From Enterococcus raffinosus (GTDB lineage Bacteria; Bacillota; Bacilli; Lactobacillales; Enterococcaceae): a DNA stretch of 64,000 nt. A program made the translations under genes and the position numbers. The first letter of the stretch is position 1; the number at the start of each line of letters is the position of its first letter. The notes beneath the pieces were generated by a model, which saw only the letters and a program-made list of their open reading frames with translations, was not told the origin of the DNA and did not search any database. Positions 1-7,440 of the stretch are shown here, in pieces. Where the stretch lies: assembly GCF_018917525.1 (NCBI RefSeq), contig NZ_JAHLOS010000006.1, positions 92,383 to 156,382 on the forward strand, in the 5' to 3' direction.

Positions 1-284
1 AAAATCTGCAAGAACAATTTGCCTTGTATGCTGATAATTTCCCTGACTGGGCTGAACAATCAAATGGTATTGCAACAGCAAATACTTGGACTGCACTAAA
101 TTCTGCAGGTCTTGGCGCAAACCTGCAACATTACAATCCAGTGATTGACGATGCCGTTGCTGAAGAATGGAATATTCCAGCTAATTGGCAATTACGTTCA
201 CAATTAGTTTTCGGCTCTAAAGAAGGCGAAGCAAACGAAAAAGAATTTTTGGCTGATGACGAACGTTTCCGCGTTTTCCATTAA
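1..284 (+). CDS. Nitroreductase family protein, C-terminal part (cut by window edge)
   Basis: The gene enters from the left edge already open, in the frame beginning at base 3, and stops at TAA 282-284. About 94 residues are visible. The segment GLGANLQHYNPVIDDAV followed by the W-N-I-P-x-N-W and FG stretch and the RFRVFH tail matches the C-terminus of the small FMN-dependent nitroreductase-like oxidoreductases (the CinD/YdgI type of lactic acid bacteria). These reduce nitroaromatics or quinones with NAD(P)H in the cytoplasm. The FMN-binding N-terminus lies outside the window, so the substrate cannot be judged. A hairpin terminator follows directly. Confidence 0.8.
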   Translation, partial: NLQEQFALYADNFPDWAEQSNGIATANTWTALNSAGLGANLQHYNPVIDDAVAEEWNIPANWQLRSQLVFGSKEGEANEKEFLADDERFRVFH

Positions 285-300
285 TTCGTAATAAATAAAA

Positions 301-340
301 AATAGGCAATGCTGATTTATTTCAGCGTTGCCTATTTATT
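301..340. terminator. Bidirectional hairpin terminator
   Basis: Arms 301-315 and 322-336 form a 15-bp stem (one G-T pair) with a 6-nt loop, flanked by A/T runs on both sides. It sits between the nitroreductase and a convergent gene, whose stop codon lies inside the right arm. Confidence 0.75.
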
Positions 341-830
341 TTCCATTTTTGTCTTGATCATCCTTAGTCAAGATTTCTAATGTGCTGCCTTCATTGAGGT
401 GCGTCGAGAGGAAAACAACGAGCTCAGTTAATGGATAATCAAAAGTTAAAATCGGTCCGCGACGCTGTTTACGAAAATAATTAAGTTTGATTAATCCATT
501 ATCTTCTTGAAACAAAACCACCCGCTCGATTTCATTTAACGGAATTCCGCGATTGTCCAACCCAAAAAGAACTAAACTTTCTTCTGTAAATCCCTTTTTA
601 TCCAATAAAAAACTTAACATTACTAATGCAGCTAAAATCGTTTGTGTACGCCCATTTATATCTTGCCAGCTACTAAATCCGATCCATACAATCAACAGCG
701 TTAAGAAAACATAAAATGGATATTGCTTGCGACGTTTAAAAACCGGAATAACGATATCCTTGCGTGCCAACAATAAAAAGACATACAAAACAACCGTAAA
801 AATTCCCAATAACAATGTTAATATATTCAA
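336..830 (-). CDS. Hypothetical membrane protein, 164 aa
   Basis: The function is not recognised. Two hydrophobic segments at the N-terminus (about residues 3-22 and 38-55) and a third near 65-80 predict an integral membrane protein. The second half (about 85-164) is soluble, with alternating hydrophobic residues and a K/D-rich tail. The start is a TTG at 830, chosen because AAGGCGG lies 5 nt upstream. The gene follows the small gene at 843-1046 by 12 bases and its ribosome site overlaps that gene's stop, so the two are probably co-transcribed from the promoter at 1109-1137. The C-terminal half could be a PH-like or regulatory domain, but nothing diagnostic is visible. Confidence 0.6.
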   Translation of the reverse strand: MNILTLLLGIFTVVLYVFLLLARKDIVIPVFKRRKQYPFYVFLTLLIVWIGFSSWQDINGRTQTILAALVMLSFLLDKKGFTEESLVLFGLDNRGIPLNEIERVVLFQEDNGLIKLNYFRKQRRGPILTFDYPLTELVVFLSTHLNEGSTLEILTKDDQDKNGK

Positions 831-842
831 AAGAACCGCCTT

Positions 843-1046
843 CTAACTTGGAATGAAATTAGAATATTTTACCACGACCATGTTAGATTTGTCATCTCGC
901 TGCTCTTGATCCACCTCTTCGCATTGGTTAATACGAACGACAGCGCAATTCGTCATTTTTGAAATAACTTCACCTTCTACGCATTCTTCGAAACCAATTG
1001 GATGGCAACGATAATTTCTTCCAAGTTCAATTTCTTCTTCATTCAT
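843..1046 (-). CDS. Small hypothetical protein, 67 aa
   Basis: The protein is acidic and soluble, beginning MNEEEIELGRNYRCHPIGF. The start at 1046 is preferred over an upstream ATG at 1070 because GGAGGG stands 7 nt before it, and the upstream in-frame codons overlap that ribosome site. The pattern of short beta-strand-like segments (EGEVISKMTNCAVVRI, NMVVVKYSNF) recalls small SH3-like proteins such as the DUF2187 type, but the resemblance is weak. It forms a two-gene unit with the downstream membrane protein. Confidence 0.55.
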   Translation of the reverse strand: MNEEEIELGRNYRCHPIGFEECVEGEVISKMTNCAVVRINQCEEVDQEQRDDKSNMVVVKYSNFIPS

Positions 1047-1108
1047 AAGTAAGCCCTCCAGTATCGACATTCATTTGTTCGTCTAGCTTTTGGATCAATG
1101 TTATTCGC

Positions 1109-1137
1109 ATTATACCGAAGTATGGAATGGTTTACAA
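1109..1137 (-). promoter_or_regulatory. Promoter of the 1046-336 gene pair
   Basis: On the minus strand TTGTAA (1137-1132) and TATAAT (1114-1109) are separated by exactly 17 bp. This is a near-consensus vegetative promoter about 60 bp upstream of the ATG at 1046. Confidence 0.65.
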
Positions 1138-1206
1138 TCGAATTTTTCACTTCATTAGCAAAAAGAGGTTAAATCGGGTAAAATTATTAGCAAGGAGTGA
1201 TATTTT

Positions 1207-1734
1207 ATGTCAAATTTTATGGATTCAATCAAAAAATATGGATATTTAAGAAGCGCTTGCTATCTCATTCTTGGAATCGCTATCTTATTCTCTCCAAGAA
1301 GCGTCTTTAGAGGGATTGTCTATATCATTTTCTTCTATTTATTAATTTTTGGAATTTTACAGATTATCCGTGGCTTGAGAACAAAAAAATATACAGGAAA
1401 CACCGGATTTGAGACGACTAGTGGTATTATGCGAGTAATTGTCGCTTTTGTTGTTCTCTGGTTCTCCAAAGGAATTATCAGTATTTTGCCGATGTTTTTA
1501 GGTTTCATTATCCTGATATTTGCAATTAGTCAATTTATGCAAAGCTGGACTGCTAAACGCGATGGCTTTCCTGTTACAGGCCAGATCATCTATAGCGCAC
1601 TAATGATCATTGCTGGTTTTTTCCTTTTATTTAATCCATTTAGCAGCATGATGATTCTCTTCCAACTATTTGGATTTCTACTCATCACGATGGCCGTTTC
1701 AGAATTTATTAATACCCGGCGCTTCACTCGGTAA
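1207..1734 (+). CDS. HdeD/DUF308-like membrane protein
   Basis: This 175-residue protein is almost entirely hydrophobic, with about six membrane segments arranged as three similar helical hairpins. Each begins with an LILGI/AILFSP or MIIAGFFLLFNPF type motif, the layout of the DUF308 (HdeD-like) family. In enterobacteria HdeD is linked to acid resistance; the function in lactic acid bacteria is unknown. GGAGTGA precedes the ATG by 6 nt. The next gene starts after a 60-bp gap that holds an inverted repeat. Confidence 0.75.
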   Translation: MSNFMDSIKKYGYLRSACYLILGIAILFSPRSVFRGIVYIIFFYLLIFGILQIIRGLRTKKYTGNTGFETTSGIMRVIVAFVVLWFSKGIISILPMFLGFIILIFAISQFMQSWTAKRDGFPVTGQIIYSALMIIAGFFLLFNPFSSMMILFQLFGFLLITMAVSEFINTRRFTR

Positions 1735-1737
1735 ATG

Positions 1738-1761
1738 ATTGTTTCTTTTAATAGAAACAAT
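1738..1761. repeat. Perfect 9-bp inverted repeat between two genes
   Basis: ATTGTTTCT (1738-1746) and AGAAACAAT (1753-1761) are exactly inverted with a 6-nt loop. The element lies between the DUF308-like gene and the ATG at 1795. No T-run follows, so it is more likely an operator or an mRNA-processing hairpin than a terminator. Confidence 0.5.
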
Positions 1762-1794
1762 TATACTGAAGATACTAAAAAGAGTGAGGTCCTT

Positions 1795-2190
1795 ATGAAC
1801 ACAGCAAGCGAACTTTATCAATTTACCAAAAAATACGGAATCAATTACAATACAGGTGAGGACAAGGGCATACAGTTGTTCGGTAATTTTCTACACGCAT
1901 TTCCAAAAAACAGTTTTTCCTTTTCTTTTATCGGATTCCATAAATATGAAAGCCTAAAGAAACAAGAAGGTTTGAGTGCGTATGGCATTTCCGGCAATAC
2001 ACTATATGTTTTAAGTAAGCAAAAAGCATATAAATATAATCTTTATCAATGCAAAGAAATTAGTGGTAAAAAGAAACTAAACGGTATTCGATTGTCTTTA
2101 GTTTTTGACACCGAAGTTATCAAGATCAATTTAGGATTTGCGGATGGCAATATTGTCTTGGCAGCTTTAAAAAAGGCTGGAAAAAAATAG
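1795..2190 (+). CDS. Hypothetical cytoplasmic protein, 131 aa
   Basis: The product is a soluble basic protein without recognisable catalytic motifs. The start at 1795 is preferred: GTGAGG lies 5-6 nt upstream, whereas an ATG at 1735 abutting the previous stop has no ribosome site and would make the inverted repeat coding. The middle (about residues 35-110) alternates short hydrophobic strands with polar turns and ends in a helix (VLAALKKAGKK), which resembles bacterial PH-like folds. That is only a shape argument. It is probably in one transcript with the DUF308-like gene. Confidence 0.5.
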   Translation: MNTASELYQFTKKYGINYNTGEDKGIQLFGNFLHAFPKNSFSFSFIGFHKYESLKKQEGLSAYGISGNTLYVLSKQKAYKYNLYQCKEISGKKKLNGIRLSLVFDTEVIKINLGFADGNIVLAALKKAGKK

Positions 2191-2204
2191 TCGAGACAAT
2201 TTAG

Positions 2205-2233
2205 TTGAAGAATAGAAAAACTAGCGTTATAAT
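2205..2233 (+). promoter_or_regulatory. tRNA promoter
   Basis: TTGAAG (2205-2210) and TATAAT (2228-2233) with a 17-bp spacer stand 15 bp upstream of the tRNA 5' end. Confidence 0.7.
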
Positions 2234-2248
2234 TCTTTCTGTTCTCAT

Positions 2249-2321
2249 TGGGATATGGCCAAACTGGTAAGGCGCCTGACTCTGAATCAGGTAAGTGTAG
2301 GTTCGAGCCCTACTATCCCAA
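2249..2321 (+). tRNA. tRNA-Gln (anticodon CUG)
   Basis: A complete 73-nt cloverleaf can be drawn. The acceptor stem is TGGGATA/TATCCCA, the D arm GCC/GGC, and the anticodon stem CCTGA/TCAGG encloses CTCTGAA, giving anticodon CTG. There is a 5-nt variable loop and the T arm is GTAGG-TTCGAGC-CCTAC. The U1-A72 pair fits glutamine tRNAs. The 3' CCA is not encoded and the discriminator is A. The gene has its own promoter and terminator. Confidence 0.93.
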
Positions 2322-2364
2322 TAAAAAAAGTTTTTGCTTCTAACGAGGCAAAAACTTTTTTTTG
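2322..2364. terminator. Terminator between tRNA-Gln and the stress-protein gene
   Basis: AAAAAAGTTTTTGC and GCAAAAACTTTTTT form a 14-bp stem around a 10-nt loop, with T-runs in both directions. It can serve the tRNA and the convergent universal stress protein gene. Confidence 0.85.
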
Positions 2365-2379
2365 TACAAATATATCGAT

Positions 2380-2811
2380 TTAGGATTTGACTACCATAAC
2401 ATTGCAGTTTGCGTGGTTCACTACATATGCCGTCGTAGAACCGACTATCGCCTGTTCTACAGCACCTCTACCTGTCGCTCCCAACATTATAAGATCTACC
2501 TGATTTTCTAATGCATAATCAATAATCTTACGTTTTGGATTACCTGAATCAATTTTTGTTTCATAGTCCAGTTGACTCACTTTGGAATTAGCCACTAATT
2601 GTTCTAATTCAATCTCAGCATTATTCAGATGAAATTTAAGTGCATCATTAATAAATGCCGGATCGCCAATTGAAAATTTAAAATCAACCACAGTAAGAAT
2701 AAAAAGCTTTGCACCATTTCGTTCAGCTACATTTAGCGCTTCATTAAATGCGTTTGTTGAAGAGGTTGAACCATCTACTGCAACAAGTATTTTTTTATAA
2801 CTTTCTTTCAT
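2380..2811 (-). CDS. Universal stress protein (UspA family)
   Basis: The 143-residue protein has the Usp fold. The N-terminal KKILVAVDGSTSS strand-loop is present, and the C-terminal nucleotide-binding motif reads MLGATGRGAVEQAIVGSTTAYVV (G-2x-G-9x-G-S/T). Such proteins bind ATP and respond to starvation or stress. The start at 2811 is supported by AAGGGAGGCG 6 nt upstream. An in-frame ATG at 2835 is rejected because a TATAAT box (2839-2834) overlaps it, so it would precede the transcript start. It is a single-gene unit. Confidence 0.9.
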   Translation of the reverse strand: MKESYKKILVAVDGSTSSTNAFNEALNVAERNGAKLFILTVVDFKFSIGDPAFINDALKFHLNNAEIELEQLVANSKVSQLDYETKIDSGNPKRKIIDYALENQVDLIMLGATGRGAVEQAIVGSTTAYVVNHANCNVMVVKS

Positions 2812-2950
2812 TGATAACGCCTCCCTTGTCTTCATTATACAACAACTACATCTTTTAAGAAAAATAAATACTACAAACTAACAGTGAATATTTTTATGTT
2901 ATTTGCTTAATAAAATAATTTATTTAGCTTTTTCCCTAATAATTTTATGG

Positions 2951-3021
2951 TAAAATAAATCGAGCAACAATTTCCTCGCCAACTGATAAGCCTTTGTCTT
3001 TGGCTTTGTTGCTCTTTTTTT
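2951..3021 (+). promoter_or_regulatory. azlCD leader: -10 box and early intrinsic terminator
   Basis: A TAAAAT box (2951-2956) is followed at the expected start distance by GAGCAACAA (2962-2970). This pairs perfectly with TTGTTGCTC (3006-3014), followed by seven Ts. The 35-nt loop holds a smaller AGCC/GGCT hairpin (2989-3005). A transcript from here would end after about 55 nt, before azlC, so this is an attenuator or a short separate RNA. The -35 element is weak. Confidence 0.5.
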
Positions 3022-3092
3022 AAACTCTATTCCTCTTGTTTTTTTATTGCTTTTAGTCTAATATGATTAAAACAAAATGAGAGGGTGAACAG

Positions 3093-3803
3093 ATGGATAA
3101 TCGTATATCACAAACTAATAGTTTTTCAGATGGCGTCAAGGCTTGTGTACCAACAATCATGGGCTATTTAGGGATTGGAATTGCAATGGGAATTGTAGGG
3201 AAATCCGCTCATTTAGCTATTTGGCAAATTTTCATGATGTCTACCTTGGTGTATGCTGGAAGTGCACAGTTTATCCTATGCGGGTTACTAATTTTGAGTG
3301 CTCCGATTCTATCAATCGTGTTCACTGTTTTTCTGGTTAACCTCCGGCATTTACTCATGAGCCTTTCTGTTGCTCATTACTTTAAAGAGGATTCTTTACT
3401 GAATGGAATTGCAATTGGAACCTTGTTAACAGATGAGTCCTATGGTGTATTAATGACTACCCTAGCACAAGAAAAGAAAGTTTCAAGTAATTGGATGCAT
3501 GGATTAAATATAACCGCTTACCTTGTGTGGATTCTTTCAACTGTGATTGGTGCGTTATTAGGTAATTTCATTCCTGACCCTACGATATTTGGATTCGACT
3601 TTGCGCTAACTGCGATGTTCCTAGGCCTATTTCTCTTTCAGATTCAATTACCTTTAAGAAAGCAAAAACACAAAACGATAACTATTTTAATCGTTACAAC
3701 TGTCAGTCTTTTTCTTTTGATGCGGTTTGTTTCTGCTGAATTATCTGTCATTTTAGCAACGCTGTTCGGTTGTTTTACGGGGGTGCTGATGAAGGATGAA
3801 TAA
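3093..3803 (+). CDS. azlC: AzlC family branched-chain amino acid exporter, large subunit
   Basis: The 236-residue polytopic membrane protein has the AzlC hallmarks: an N-terminal amphipathic start, the SAQFILCGLL segment, VFLVNLRHLLMSLSVAHYF, and LLTDESYG. With AzlD it forms a two-component exporter of branched-chain amino acids or their analogues (established in Bacillus subtilis for 4-azaleucine resistance). GAGGGTGA precedes the ATG at a good distance. Its 3' end overlaps azlD by 8 bases. The upstream leader contains an intrinsic terminator, so attenuation in response to an amino-acid signal is possible. Confidence 0.88.
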   Translation: MDNRISQTNSFSDGVKACVPTIMGYLGIGIAMGIVGKSAHLAIWQIFMMSTLVYAGSAQFILCGLLILSAPILSIVFTVFLVNLRHLLMSLSVAHYFKEDSLLNGIAIGTLLTDESYGVLMTTLAQEKKVSSNWMHGLNITAYLVWILSTVIGALLGNFIPDPTIFGFDFALTAMFLGLFLFQIQLPLRKQKHKTITILIVTTVSLFLLMRFVSAELSVILATLFGCFTGVLMKDE

Positions 3804-4116
3804 TAATTATTACCTGCTTACGCTTTTGGGGTGCGCTATCGTTACTTGGATACCACGCGTCTTGCCCTTTGTACTTACTAAAGCAGTCACTTTACCACCT
3901 ATACTTGAAAAATTTTTAAGCTATCTTCCTATGACGATATTAACAGCATTGCTGATGCAAAGTCTTCTCAATTTTCAAACGGGACATTTTCCAACACTAC
4001 GTTTTCCTGAAGTCTTTGCTTGCATACCAGCTTTGATCGTGGGTATTCGAACCAATGATCTTATGAAAATTGTCGTAACAGGTGTTTTAGGAATTGCCCT
4101 TCTAAGGTGTCTTTAA
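3796..4116 (+). CDS. azlD: AzlD family transporter, small subunit
   Basis: The 106-residue protein has about four membrane segments, with the AzlD landmarks ITWIPRVLPFVL-like at the N-terminus, a central F-L-S-Y-L-P-M sequence, and the RTNDLMKIVVTGVLG-type C-terminus. It overlaps azlC by 8 bases, indicating translational coupling. It is the small partner of the AzlCD exporter. Confidence 0.85.
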   Translation: MNNNYYLLTLLGCAIVTWIPRVLPFVLTKAVTLPPILEKFLSYLPMTILTALLMQSLLNFQTGHFPTLRFPEVFACIPALIVGIRTNDLMKIVVTGVLGIALLRCL

Positions 4117-4151
4117 ATTACAACTGTTATAGAGCTTAATTCTGGTTTTAC

Positions 4152-4168
4152 TTGCATCAATGATGTAA
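4152..4168. repeat. Imperfect dyad upstream of a small gene
   Basis: TTGCATCA and TGATGTAA flank one base and match as an inverted repeat except for one position. It lies about 35 bp before the start of the gene at 4203 and could be an operator. No promoter boxes are clear enough to confirm this. Confidence 0.3.
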
Positions 4169-4202
4169 TATATAACAAAATAATAGAAAAGGAGTACTTC
4201 TC

Positions 4203-4421
4203 ATGAAAAAGATCGCTGGATATTTCTTTGAAAAACCTTTGGTATTAGACAACAAGAAATCTTTCGAAATCCATCTTCCAACGGACACTTTGTATGATGG
4301 GAACGAGCATATTCTTAAATCCAACCAGCAAATACTTTGTGAAATAGGCAAAAAATATGAATACTCAATCGATAGCCTTCATAGCTTTTTTGTAATTTCC
4401 GAAATATCAGATGTAAACTAA
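4203..4421 (+). CDS. Small hypothetical protein, 72 aa
   Basis: AAGGAG precedes the ATG by 8 nt and a strong terminator follows, so the gene looks genuine. The product is soluble with mixed charge and has no signal or membrane segment. No family is recognised. It is a monocistronic unit. Confidence 0.6.
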   Translation: MKKIAGYFFEKPLVLDNKKSFEIHLPTDTLYDGNEHILKSNQQILCEIGKKYEYSIDSLHSFFVISEISDVN

Positions 4422-4422
4422 T

Positions 4423-4469
4423 AAAAATCTCTCATTGAAAGTTTATTACCTTCAATGAGAGATTTTTTC
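4423..4469. terminator. Bidirectional terminator
   Basis: Arms 4423-4439 and 4451-4467 form a perfect 17-bp stem with an 11-nt loop and T-runs on both sides. It serves the small gene at 4203 and the convergent glucosaminidase gene. Confidence 0.9.
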
Positions 4470-4489
4470 ATGCGTTAGAAAATATTAGT

Positions 4490-6223
4490 TTATTTTGGGG
4501 CAGATGTGTTCTTTCTAACAACCTTTACTTGCAATGCTTCCATTTGTTTGCCCTTTCCAGTAGTGCCAGCCATTTGTCCGTTTTTACTCCAGCTCAACCA
4601 ACCATAGGTTTGACAATGAACTCGATAGTAAACATCATAATGTTTAGACAAATCACCAGTTAAGCGTATTTTAATTGCTTCAGCCCTTAATCGTTGCCCT
4701 ACAGTCCCAGCGATATTATAATTATTTTTCCAATTTTGCCAGCCTATGTTTGCGCTGTGTGTCTGATATTCAAGAGTCCCTGAAAATGCCAAAGGATTAT
4801 TCACAATTCCTATTTTCACTGCTTCAATTCTAAGTCTCTCACCAACTGTACCTGATATTTTACTATCATAAACCGGTATCATCCAGTTTTTATTTTGTAC
4901 ATGTGTCTGGTAAGTAACGTTGACATCTTGAAATTTAGCAAATTTTCTTCCTTGACCAGAAGGAGCACTTTTACCTTTAGCTACAAGCTGTACCTGATAG
5001 GCTTCTATACGATAAGAAAAACCTTCCGTCCCTGCGGCTTCACCGTTTTTTGCCCAATTCATCCAACCAAACGTTTGGGAGTGTACACGGTAATAAACAT
5101 CGTATTTGTTTGCTGCGTCACCCGTAAGTCGGATTTTTAATGCTTCTATACTTTTCGCTTTTCCAGTAGTTCCTGAAATTTGCCCATTTTTTTTCCAATT
5201 CGGTTCCCAACCTGTGCCTTGAATATGTGACTGGTATTCAATATTACCTGAAATACTGCTTGAAAGAGACATTTTCAGAGCTTCTACACGTCGTGCCTCA
5301 CCAACTGTTCCAGATATTGAACTATTTGAAACAGAATTGAGCCACCCTTTATCTTTTACGTGGCTTGAGTACGTTATCGGCGTTGAGACATTACTTTCGT
5401 TTGTATCATACTGAGTTAGATTATACGTTTGGATAATACTATTTAAAGTTGTTGCATAGGTCGGTGCGGTCGCATATCGTCCAGTTAACCAAGCTGTCGC
5501 ATCTTTATACGATTTTGTATTGCTCTTCCACGCGCCAGAATAGTAATAGTTTCCAGGCGAGAAAGAAGTTGTTTTTAGAACTGTTACGTTATCACCTAAA
5601 GATTCCTTATAGGATGGATACTTTCTAAATTTAGCGTCTATCCAATACCATCCTTGAGATGCGCTCCATTCCTGCGTTTTCATTGTTACTGATTGTCCAT
5701 TGTAGCTTCCCTTGATACCAAATAGATTGTAGTTGGGTGCTTTTGATAGCGTACTGCTGCCCCAAGCGCTTTCAACAATTGCTTGTGCAATCATGACTGA
5801 AGCGTACAAATTGTTTGCACTTGCTAAAGTTTTGGCAGATGGAGCTATTTGATTGATAAAGGCTTGTTGAGTGCTTACAGTGGATCGTGCACTTCTAAAC
5901 GCAGGTGGCTCTAAGGTAAAGTCCTCAAATCGAACTGGATGATGAAATTGTAAGTTTCCTTGAGCATCGTATTCCTCTTCATCTACCACGCCACTTTCAC
6001 TGCTTGCCTCGGTAGATGTCGTTGTTTCGGAACTCGCTAATTCAGTATCAGTATCTTGTGAAATTGAAGCTTCCGTCTTTACTGTAGAACTCGGAGATTT
6101 AACAATTTCTGAGCTCTCCTGTATGCTAGTAGAATCTGTTGTCTCTTCACCATAAGCGACTAAGGTTGAGGTTCCAAAACTTCCCAGCAACATCACGCTA
6201 CATAATAGCTTTTTATAATCCAT
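4490..6223 (-). CDS. Secreted GH73-type N-acetylglucosaminidase with six ChW repeats
   Basis: This is a 577-residue exported cell-wall hydrolase. An N-terminal signal peptide (about 1-25) is followed by a Ser/Thr/Glu-rich stretch to about residue 85. The glucosaminidase domain (about 115-275) carries the likely catalytic Glu151 in [11 protein letters not shown]. The C-terminal half (about 283-573) is six tandem repeats of about 48 residues. Each has a GW near the start, an ISGTxG or AGTxG core, and an EAxxxxL end, the clostridial hydrophobic (ChW) pattern. ChW repeats are thought to bind the cell surface. Hydrolysis of glycan strands is inferred from the family. AGGGGGA precedes the ATG. ChW-bearing autolysins are common in clostridia and less so in enterococci, so lateral origin of the anchor region is possible. 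Confidence 0.88.
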   Translation of the reverse strand: MDYKKLLCSVMLLGSFGTSTLVAYGEETTDSTSIQESSEIVKSPSSTVKTEASISQDTDTELASSETTTSTEASSESGVVDEEEYDAQGNLQFHHPVRFEDFTLEPPAFRSARSTVSTQQAFINQIAPSAKTLASANNLYASVMIAQAIVESAWGSSTLSKAPNYNLFGIKGSYNGQSVTMKTQEWSASQGWYWIDAKFRKYPSYKESLGDNVTVLKTTSFSPGNYYYSGAWKSNTKSYKDATAWLTGRYATAPTYATTLNSIIQTYNLTQYDTNESNVSTPITYSSHVKDKGWLNSVSNSSISGTVGEARRVEALKMSLSSSISGNIEYQSHIQGTGWEPNWKKNGQISGTTGKAKSIEALKIRLTGDAANKYDVYYRVHSQTFGWMNWAKNGEAAGTEGFSYRIEAYQVQLVAKGKSAPSGQGRKFAKFQDVNVTYQTHVQNKNWMIPVYDSKISGTVGERLRIEAVKIGIVNNPLAFSGTLEYQTHSANIGWQNWKNNYNIAGTVGQRLRAEAIKIRLTGDLSKHYDVYYRVHCQTYGWLSWSKNGQMAGTTGKGKQMEALQVKVVRKNTSAPK

Positions 6224-6557
6224 GTCATCCCCCTGTTTTAACCATTAATTAACGATTACATTTAATATTTTATTTCTTACCTCTCTTTATATAAAGTAAC
6301 AAAAAATAATTACAATGTAAATTCTTTTTATTCTACTTAGAATTGCTAAAACCCTTAAATAACTATAGTTTTTCAATTTTTTTGCATTTTTTAAAAATAA
6401 AGAACGAATGTAACATCAATCATGCAATTATTATTAAGAATCATTGGATGAAAAATAAAATGGTATATTCTCATTAATAAAACTGATTATTTCTCATTTT
6501 ATTGTTATTTATCATAGTCTGTCTTCTGATATAATTTTTTATAAAGGAGGGGAGTTC
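6224..6557. promoter_or_regulatory. Divergent AT-rich intergenic region (promoters)
   Basis: No gene was found in these 334 bp. On the minus strand TTGTAA (6315-6310) and TATATA (6293-6288), 16 bp apart, are a plausible promoter for the glucosaminidase. The rest is very AT-rich and presumably includes the promoter of the small membrane protein at 6558. Confidence 0.4.
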
Positions 6558-6827
6558 ATGGATATTGGCAATGCAGTATCATGGGTCATTTACTTGATCT
6601 TTTTTTTAATGACCATCATTTATTTTTACCTATTCAAAAAAGATCGCGTACTGATTCACTTATATTTTTCTTTGACCCCGACTTTTCTATGCATTTATTT
6701 ACTTATGAATTATCATCATTACCAACCTGTTGAAGGAGCTTGGACATTAGCGTTTTTAATGTTTGTTTCACTTGTAACTTTTATGGTGTATTGGATGATT
6801 TACACCTTTTTCAAACATCATGATTAA
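6558..6827 (+). CDS. Small membrane protein, 89 aa
   Basis: Three membrane segments (about 8-26, 33-50, 62-83) make up nearly the whole protein, separated by a KKDR loop and a YHHYQPVEG loop. AAGGAGGGGA precedes the ATG. The family is not recognised. It stands alone, about 100 bp from another small membrane protein in the same direction. Confidence 0.6.
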   Translation: MDIGNAVSWVIYLIFFLMTIIYFYLFKKDRVLIHLYFSLTPTFLCIYLLMNYHHYQPVEGAWTLAFLMFVSLVTFMVYWMIYTFFKHHD

Positions 6828-6883
6828 TCCATCTGTTTGAATTTTTCATAAATAATTCGTAATTTTTTTCATTAGTTGTATGC

Positions 6884-6889
6884 TATAAT
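6884..6889 (+). promoter_or_regulatory. Extended -10 promoter of the 6929 gene
   Basis: TATAAT preceded by TG-C gives an extended -10 box 40 bp upstream of the ATG. There is no good -35, as is usual for such promoters. Confidence 0.5.
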
Positions 6890-6928
6890 AAAGCTTGTTT
6901 ATTCTAACCAATTTGAAGGAGCTTTGTT

Positions 6929-7249
6929 ATGGCGCTTTTACTAACATTACTATTCGATCTTTTAATGATTATTCTATTCCTGTTTAGAATGATCAAAGGG
7001 GATCAGATTATTTTTATTGTCAGCATTATTTTGCAAGGCCTGCTTTTTATCGATTTACTAGCGGTTGTGCTTTTAGGTGGCTCAAAAAAGGCTAAGACAG
7101 TTGAAGTTGAAGTAACGGAAATGACACGAAGACAATCCCGTCAATCCACCAGTCCTAAACGTGGAGGATTCTTGTCAAAACTTTCTTGCATTGTTGCCCT
7201 GCTGCTGTTGGCATACTATATTTATTCCGTCATTTATCTATTCATTTAA
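6929..7249 (+). CDS. Small membrane protein, 106 aa
   Basis: Two N-terminal membrane segments (about 2-20 and 25-50) and one at the C-terminus (about 85-105) enclose a basic cytoplasmic stretch rich in Arg, Ser and Lys (about 52-82). GAAGGAG stands before the ATG. No family is recognised. A terminator hairpin follows directly. Confidence 0.6.
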   Translation: MALLLTLLFDLLMIILFLFRMIKGDQIIFIVSIILQGLLFIDLLAVVLLGGSKKAKTVEVEVTEMTRRQSRQSTSPKRGGFLSKLSCIVALLLLAYYIYSVIYLFI

Positions 7250-7257
7250 CCAGTCAA

Positions 7258-7285
7258 AACATCGACATTTCGTTGATGTTTTTTT
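7258..7285 (+). terminator. Terminator of the 6929 gene
   Basis: AACATCGAC (7258-7266) and GTTGATGTT (7272-7280) pair with one wobble and are followed by TTTTT. Confidence 0.75.
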
Positions 7286-7401
7286 GCTGTAATTGACTTT
7301 GTAGCAGCATAAATCTTTCTCCTCCTGATATTGATCGGACATTTGATTGTTAATTCTGGATTAATTTTTGATTCTTACAGTCTAATTAGTTCCTATTCAA
7401 A

Positions 7402-7434
7402 TAAAAGAGACCTAGTTTAGATAGCTAGGTCTCT
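7402..7434 (-). terminator. Terminator of the ABC-2 transporter operon
   Basis: AGAGACCTAG and CTAGGTCTCT form a 10-bp perfect stem with a 9-nt loop. Read on the minus strand it is followed by TTTT and lies just past the permease stop codon. Confidence 0.75.
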
Positions 7435-7440
7435 AGGAGT

